NCBI RefSeq assembly: GCF_949282365.1
Contig: NZ_CASDOY010000044.1
Location: forward strand, 1 to 16,905
Direction of reading: 5' to 3'
DNA length: 16,905 nt
Origin: an uncultured Desulfovibrio sp.
GTDB taxonomy: Bacteria; Desulfobacterota; Desulfovibrionia; Desulfovibrionales; Desulfovibrionaceae
This document shows, piece after piece, positions 14,331 through 16,905 of the stretch; within the stretch, counting starts at the first letter, position 1, and the number at the start of each line of letters is the position of its first letter. The notes under the pieces were generated by a model, which was given only the letters and a program-made list of their open reading frames with translations, did no database searches and was not told the origin of the DNA. A program made the translations under genes and the position numbers.

Positions 14331-15056
14331 ATGTCTGATACCGCTCGTAAAATGTTCCCTGTGGAAACCGTCCTGGCCCTGGCCGTCGCCAAGAAGGGCG
14401 CGGACGTGAAAGATATCGCCGGTTACATCACCGGTCGCAGCATCGTCTGTGACGCCTGCGCCGCCGCCGTGGCTCCCTTCGCCGCCGCCTGGCTGGCCAA
14501 GCTGTCCCCCAAGTTCCTGGAAATGAACTACAAGGACGATGACAACTGGGCCGACTTCGTCAATCAGGGCGCCCGCCTGCTGGGCGACACCATCTCCCTG
14601 ACCCCCATGGACGACTGCCTGAAGAACGCCGTCGCCACCGTGCTGGACATGATGGACGACATGCACGGCACCATGGTCAGCCAGCGCGTGGAGATCGCCG
14701 ACCTGCGCCAGCAGGTGGAGACCCTGGCCCCCTATCAGGGCAAGGCCGAAGAACTGCAGAAGAAGTGCGACAAACTGGAAGACACCATCAAGACCATGAA
14801 GACCGACATGGGCGGTCTGCGCCGTCAGGTGGCCGAATTCCAGGGCAAGGTCGCCATCAGCCATGACGAACTGATGCAGAGCATCAAGGACGCCATCAAG
14901 GACAATCTGAAGAACATCACCGTGGGCGTGGCCGCCGCCGGCGTGGCCGGCGAAGCTGCCGCTGCCGACGAACCCGCCCAGGAAGACAACGGCGGCGTGC
15001 CGGACGATTTCGGTTTCGGCTCCAGCGGCGCCAACTCCGACGGCTTCGGCTTCTAG
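14331..15056 (+). CDS. qmoD: Conserved coiled-coil protein downstream of qmoABC (QmoD-like)
   Basis: A 241-residue soluble protein without a recognised catalytic domain. It matches in position, and probably in identity, the promoter-distal gene next to qmoABC in Desulfovibrio vulgaris (DVU0851), sometimes called qmoD. Residues 1-105 are helical and Ala-rich with a Cys40-x2-Cys43 pair and later Cys96 and Cys146. Residues about 115-195 show heptad-like Leu/Val/Met spacing with Lys/Glu/Gln, indicating coiled coil. Residues 200-241 are an Ala/Asp/Glu/Gly tail ending in DFGFG and DGFGF aromatic repeats. No signal peptide or membrane helix is evident. GAGGAGGAGG (14315-14324) gives a strong ribosome-binding site. 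It follows qmoC after 85 bp and precedes a terminator. Function is unknown; a role in Qmo assembly or its contact with AprAB is a guess. Confidence 0.75.
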   Translation: MSDTARKMFPVETVLALAVAKKGADVKDIAGYITGRSIVCDACAAAVAPFAAAWLAKLSPKFLEMNYKDDDNWADFVNQGARLLGDTISLTPMDDCLKNAVATVLDMMDDMHGTMVSQRVEIADLRQQVETLAPYQGKAEELQKKCDKLEDTIKTMKTDMGGLRRQVAEFQGKVAISHDELMQSIKDAIKDNLKNITVGVAAAGVAGEAAAADEPAQEDNGGVPDDFGFGSSGANSDGFGF

Positions 15057-15082
15057 TCCCGGCTGCACAAGCAGCGTCATTC

Positions 15083-15117
15083 AAGGCGCGTCCGTTTCGG
15101 CGGACGCGCCTTTTTCG
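15083..15117 (+). terminator. Intrinsic terminator closing the qmo operon
   Basis: A perfect 12-bp stem AAGGCGCGTCCG/CGGACGCGCCTT (15083-15094 with 15101-15112) has a 6-nt loop and runs into TTTTTCGT. It lies 26 bp after the stop of the qmoD-like gene. Confidence 0.93.
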
Positions 15118-15750
15118 TCGCCCGCCGCCAGCACGCTGGAAGCACACGGGCGCACGGGCGAAGGCAGGGAGACGAGAAGCAGAGCAGCAGAGGCCGGGCA
15201 TGGCAAGGACGCGAGAGCGGGAGCGAGAGGGCAAAGGCAGAACAGGACGCAGGGCCCGCGCAAAACGGCAAGAGCGCGCCCGAGTACAGGAAGGACGGCG
15301 CGCCCAAACGGCGCTGGGCTGAGAGCCAACGCCCATGACGGCTGTGGCCCGGCCTCCGGGCCCGGTCGCTCTCCGGCGGGGACACGCCCGCACAGGTCGT
15401 ACCCTTTGCGAGGCAGGGGAGCGACCATCAGCAGCAAGGCCGGACGGGGCAGCCTGAGGCAGGAAAAGGGCCCCTTCGTGCGTCAGCCAGCAAGCGAAGG
15501 TCCCCTCCCCCGTCCGCAGGCCCTGCCCGCTATGGGGCGCCGTTGGGGCGGCGTGCATGACGGCCGCAGCCCCTCCCTAGCCGGCACGGCGTGGGGAGCG
15601 GACGCATATGGCGGCCCGCACAGGCCGTGCCGGCGACGACCGCCTTGCGGGCACCGGCAAGGCCAGAGACCTCCCGGTCCGGTCCGCCGGCACAAGCCGC
15701 TGTCCCGGGACGCTGTCCCGGACCATGCGCCGGTCCGCTCCCGGCCTGCG
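15118..15750. other. About 630 bp without a recognisable gene
   Basis: Several frames are open, but their translations are Arg/Pro/Ala/Cys-rich with no family features, coding start signals or codon pattern like the neighbours. A purine-biased stretch lies around 15170-15260. A 10-bp direct repeat GCTGTCCCGG occurs at 15699-15708 and again at 15712-15721, just downstream of the minus-strand permease gene, where CCGGGA/TCCCGG could form a small hairpin without a T-run. No tRNA-like fold was noticed. Confidence 0.5.
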
Positions 15751-16692
15751 CTACAGCGACAGCAAGGTCATGACCACGGGGATGGTGAGCACGGAGATCA
15801 GGGTGGAGAGGCTGACCATCAGGGCGCCGAATTCGGCATCGGTCTTGTAGTAGGCGCTGAGGATGGAGATCTGCATCATGCAGGGCAGGGCCGACTGGAC
15901 GATGAAGACCTTTTCCATGAGTTCGGGCAACTCCACCCAGCGCAGCAGCCCAGCCAGTATCAGGGGACAGACCACCATCTTGCCCAGCAGGGCCAGCACC
16001 AGATCGCGCGAAAGGCGCAGATGGCGCAGATCCATCTTGTAAAGGCAGATACCGATGAAGATCAGGGCCAGGGGCGTGGTGAGGTTGCCCAGATAGCGGG
16101 CGGCATCCTGCACGAAGCCCGGCAGGCGCAGGTCCACCAGGGTCAGGGCGGCCCCGGCCAGAAAGCCCAGCATGGGCGGCGAGAAGACGTGGCGCACGTT
16201 GTCCAGCACGCTGTCATGGCCGCGCAGCTCCTCGTTGTCATGGCTCACGGCATAGTTGCCGATGGTCCAGAAAAAGACGGTATTGGCAAAGAAATAGAGC
16301 AGCACATAGGGCGCGGCCGCCTCGCCGAACAGGGCCAGATTGACCGGCAGGCCGATGAAGACCGTATTGGAGGTGGCGAAGCTGGCACAGAACAGGCCGA
16401 AGTGCCGCCGCTCCACGCGGCTGACCCTGGCCACCACCAGGGCCACGGCAAAGGTCAGCAGGATGCTGCACAGGGGAAAGAGCGAACCGTAGATCAGGTG
16501 GATCAGGTCGTCCCGGCCGAAGGAATGGGTGATGGTATAGAACAGATAGGGCGGCAGGGCCACGGACGTGACCAGGCGGGGCAGCAGGATCTGGGTCTCG
16601 GGCGAGAACCAGCCCTTGCGGGCCAGCGCGTAGGCCAGGGAGACGATGAGCAGCAGGCCGAAGATCCCCTGAAGGGCATGCAGAAAAACCAT
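15751..16692 (-). CDS. AEC-family (auxin efflux carrier-like) permease
   Basis: A 313-residue integral membrane protein of the AEC/bile-acid-arsenite-related transporter superfamily; bacterial members export or import small organic acids such as malate or malonate, but the substrate here is unknown. About ten hydrophobic segments are visible, beginning at residue 2 (MVFLHALQGIFGLLLIVSLA). Family landmarks are LPRLVTSVALPPYLF, the SFATSNTVFIGLPVNLALFG crossover region, TTPLALIFIGICLY, and the C-terminal VIQSALP-like VIVQSALPCMMQISI region (read as FIVQSALP). The start at 16692 follows AAGGTG on the minus strand; a frame extension to 16803 is hydrophilic and crosses a hairpin, so it is rejected. 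It appears monocistronic within the window. Confidence 0.85.
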   Translation of the reverse strand: MVFLHALQGIFGLLLIVSLAYALARKGWFSPETQILLPRLVTSVALPPYLFYTITHSFGRDDLIHLIYGSLFPLCSILLTFAVALVVARVSRVERRHFGLFCASFATSNTVFIGLPVNLALFGEAAAPYVLLYFFANTVFFWTIGNYAVSHDNEELRGHDSVLDNVRHVFSPPMLGFLAGAALTLVDLRLPGFVQDAARYLGNLTTPLALIFIGICLYKMDLRHLRLSRDLVLALLGKMVVCPLILAGLLRWVELPELMEKVFIVQSALPCMMQISILSAYYKTDAEFGALMVSLSTLISVLTIPVVMTLLSL

Positions 16693-16724
16693 GACGGCAC
16701 CTTGCGGCAGGAAGGCCCTGCCCC

Positions 16725-16769
16725 GGAAAAGCACGGTCCCGCACTGCGACAGCGGCAATGCGGGACCGT
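16725..16769 (-). terminator. Terminator-like hairpin upstream of the permease gene
   Basis: ACGGTCCCGCA (16733-16743) pairs perfectly with TGCGGGACCGT (16759-16769) around a 15-nt loop. Read on the minus strand it is followed by GCTTTTCC. It may end a minus-strand gene lying to the right of the window, or act as an attenuator in the permease leader, about 41 nt before the start codon. Confidence 0.5.
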
Positions 16770-16905
16770 CGGCAAATGATGACACGGCCGGGCCTGCGGG
16801 CAAGCCCCGTCCTCACGGCGGCAGCGGGCGGAGCGGCCCCGCACGAGACCGAACGCGCCGGGCGGCTCCCGGATGCCCCCGGCGTGGGCAGCTGCGGCTC
16901 CCGGA

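Noticed and set aside
15699..15721. GCTGTCCCGG direct repeat as an attachment site or CRISPR-like repeat
   Set aside because: Only two short copies, spaced 13 bp apart start to start, with no integrase, cas gene or tRNA nearby.
15406..16779. 457-residue plus-strand open frame
   Set aside because: Antisense of the AEC permease; Gln/Gly/His-rich without domain signal.

Overview
The window is GC-rich DNA from a dissimilatory sulfate-reducing bacterium. It most resembles the genus Desulfovibrio or a close relative in the Desulfovibrionales. The evidence is a complete aprBA pair (adenylylsulfate reductase) followed by qmoABC (the quinone-interacting membrane-bound oxidoreductase complex) and the promoter-distal conserved gene that accompanies qmoABC in Desulfovibrio. 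Gene identities come from reading translations and motifs by eye; no database search was run.

Left part (1-4240): a plus-strand HD-domain phosphohydrolase ends at a strong terminator. A minus-strand endonuclease III (nth) follows. Divergent from nth is a plus-strand run of cutA, a PfkB-family sugar/nucleoside kinase and a YbaK-type deacylase-like protein. These are ordinary housekeeping genes. A hairpin with A/T flanks on both sides, near 4107-4150, separates this group from the next minus-strand gene.

Middle (4242-6789): a 602-residue minus-strand protein has a chorismate-mutase-like helical segment fused to an EPSP-synthase-like fold. By eye, nearly every EPSP synthase substrate-binding residue is replaced. 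Between it and aprB lies about 740 bp of non-coding DNA that turns strikingly AT-rich. It carries a Rex-like operator (TTGTGTCGTTTTTCACAA), two candidate promoters, other palindromes and two hairpins in the aprB leader.

Core (6790-15056): aprB and aprA end at a very clear intrinsic terminator. A GC-rich hairpin leader precedes qmoA, qmoB and qmoC, which are tightly packed (5 and 13 bp gaps). The qmoD-like gene follows after an 85 bp gap containing a perfect 10-bp hairpin, and a strong terminator closes the unit. Together these genes encode the two-electron reduction of adenylylsulfate to sulfite plus AMP in the cytoplasm (AprAB) and the membrane complex thought to link the quinone pool to AprAB (QmoABC).

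Right part (15118-16905): about 630 bp with no credible gene, then a minus-strand AEC-family permease whose leader contains a terminator-like hairpin. No tRNA, rRNA, CRISPR array, insertion sequence or prophage element was seen.
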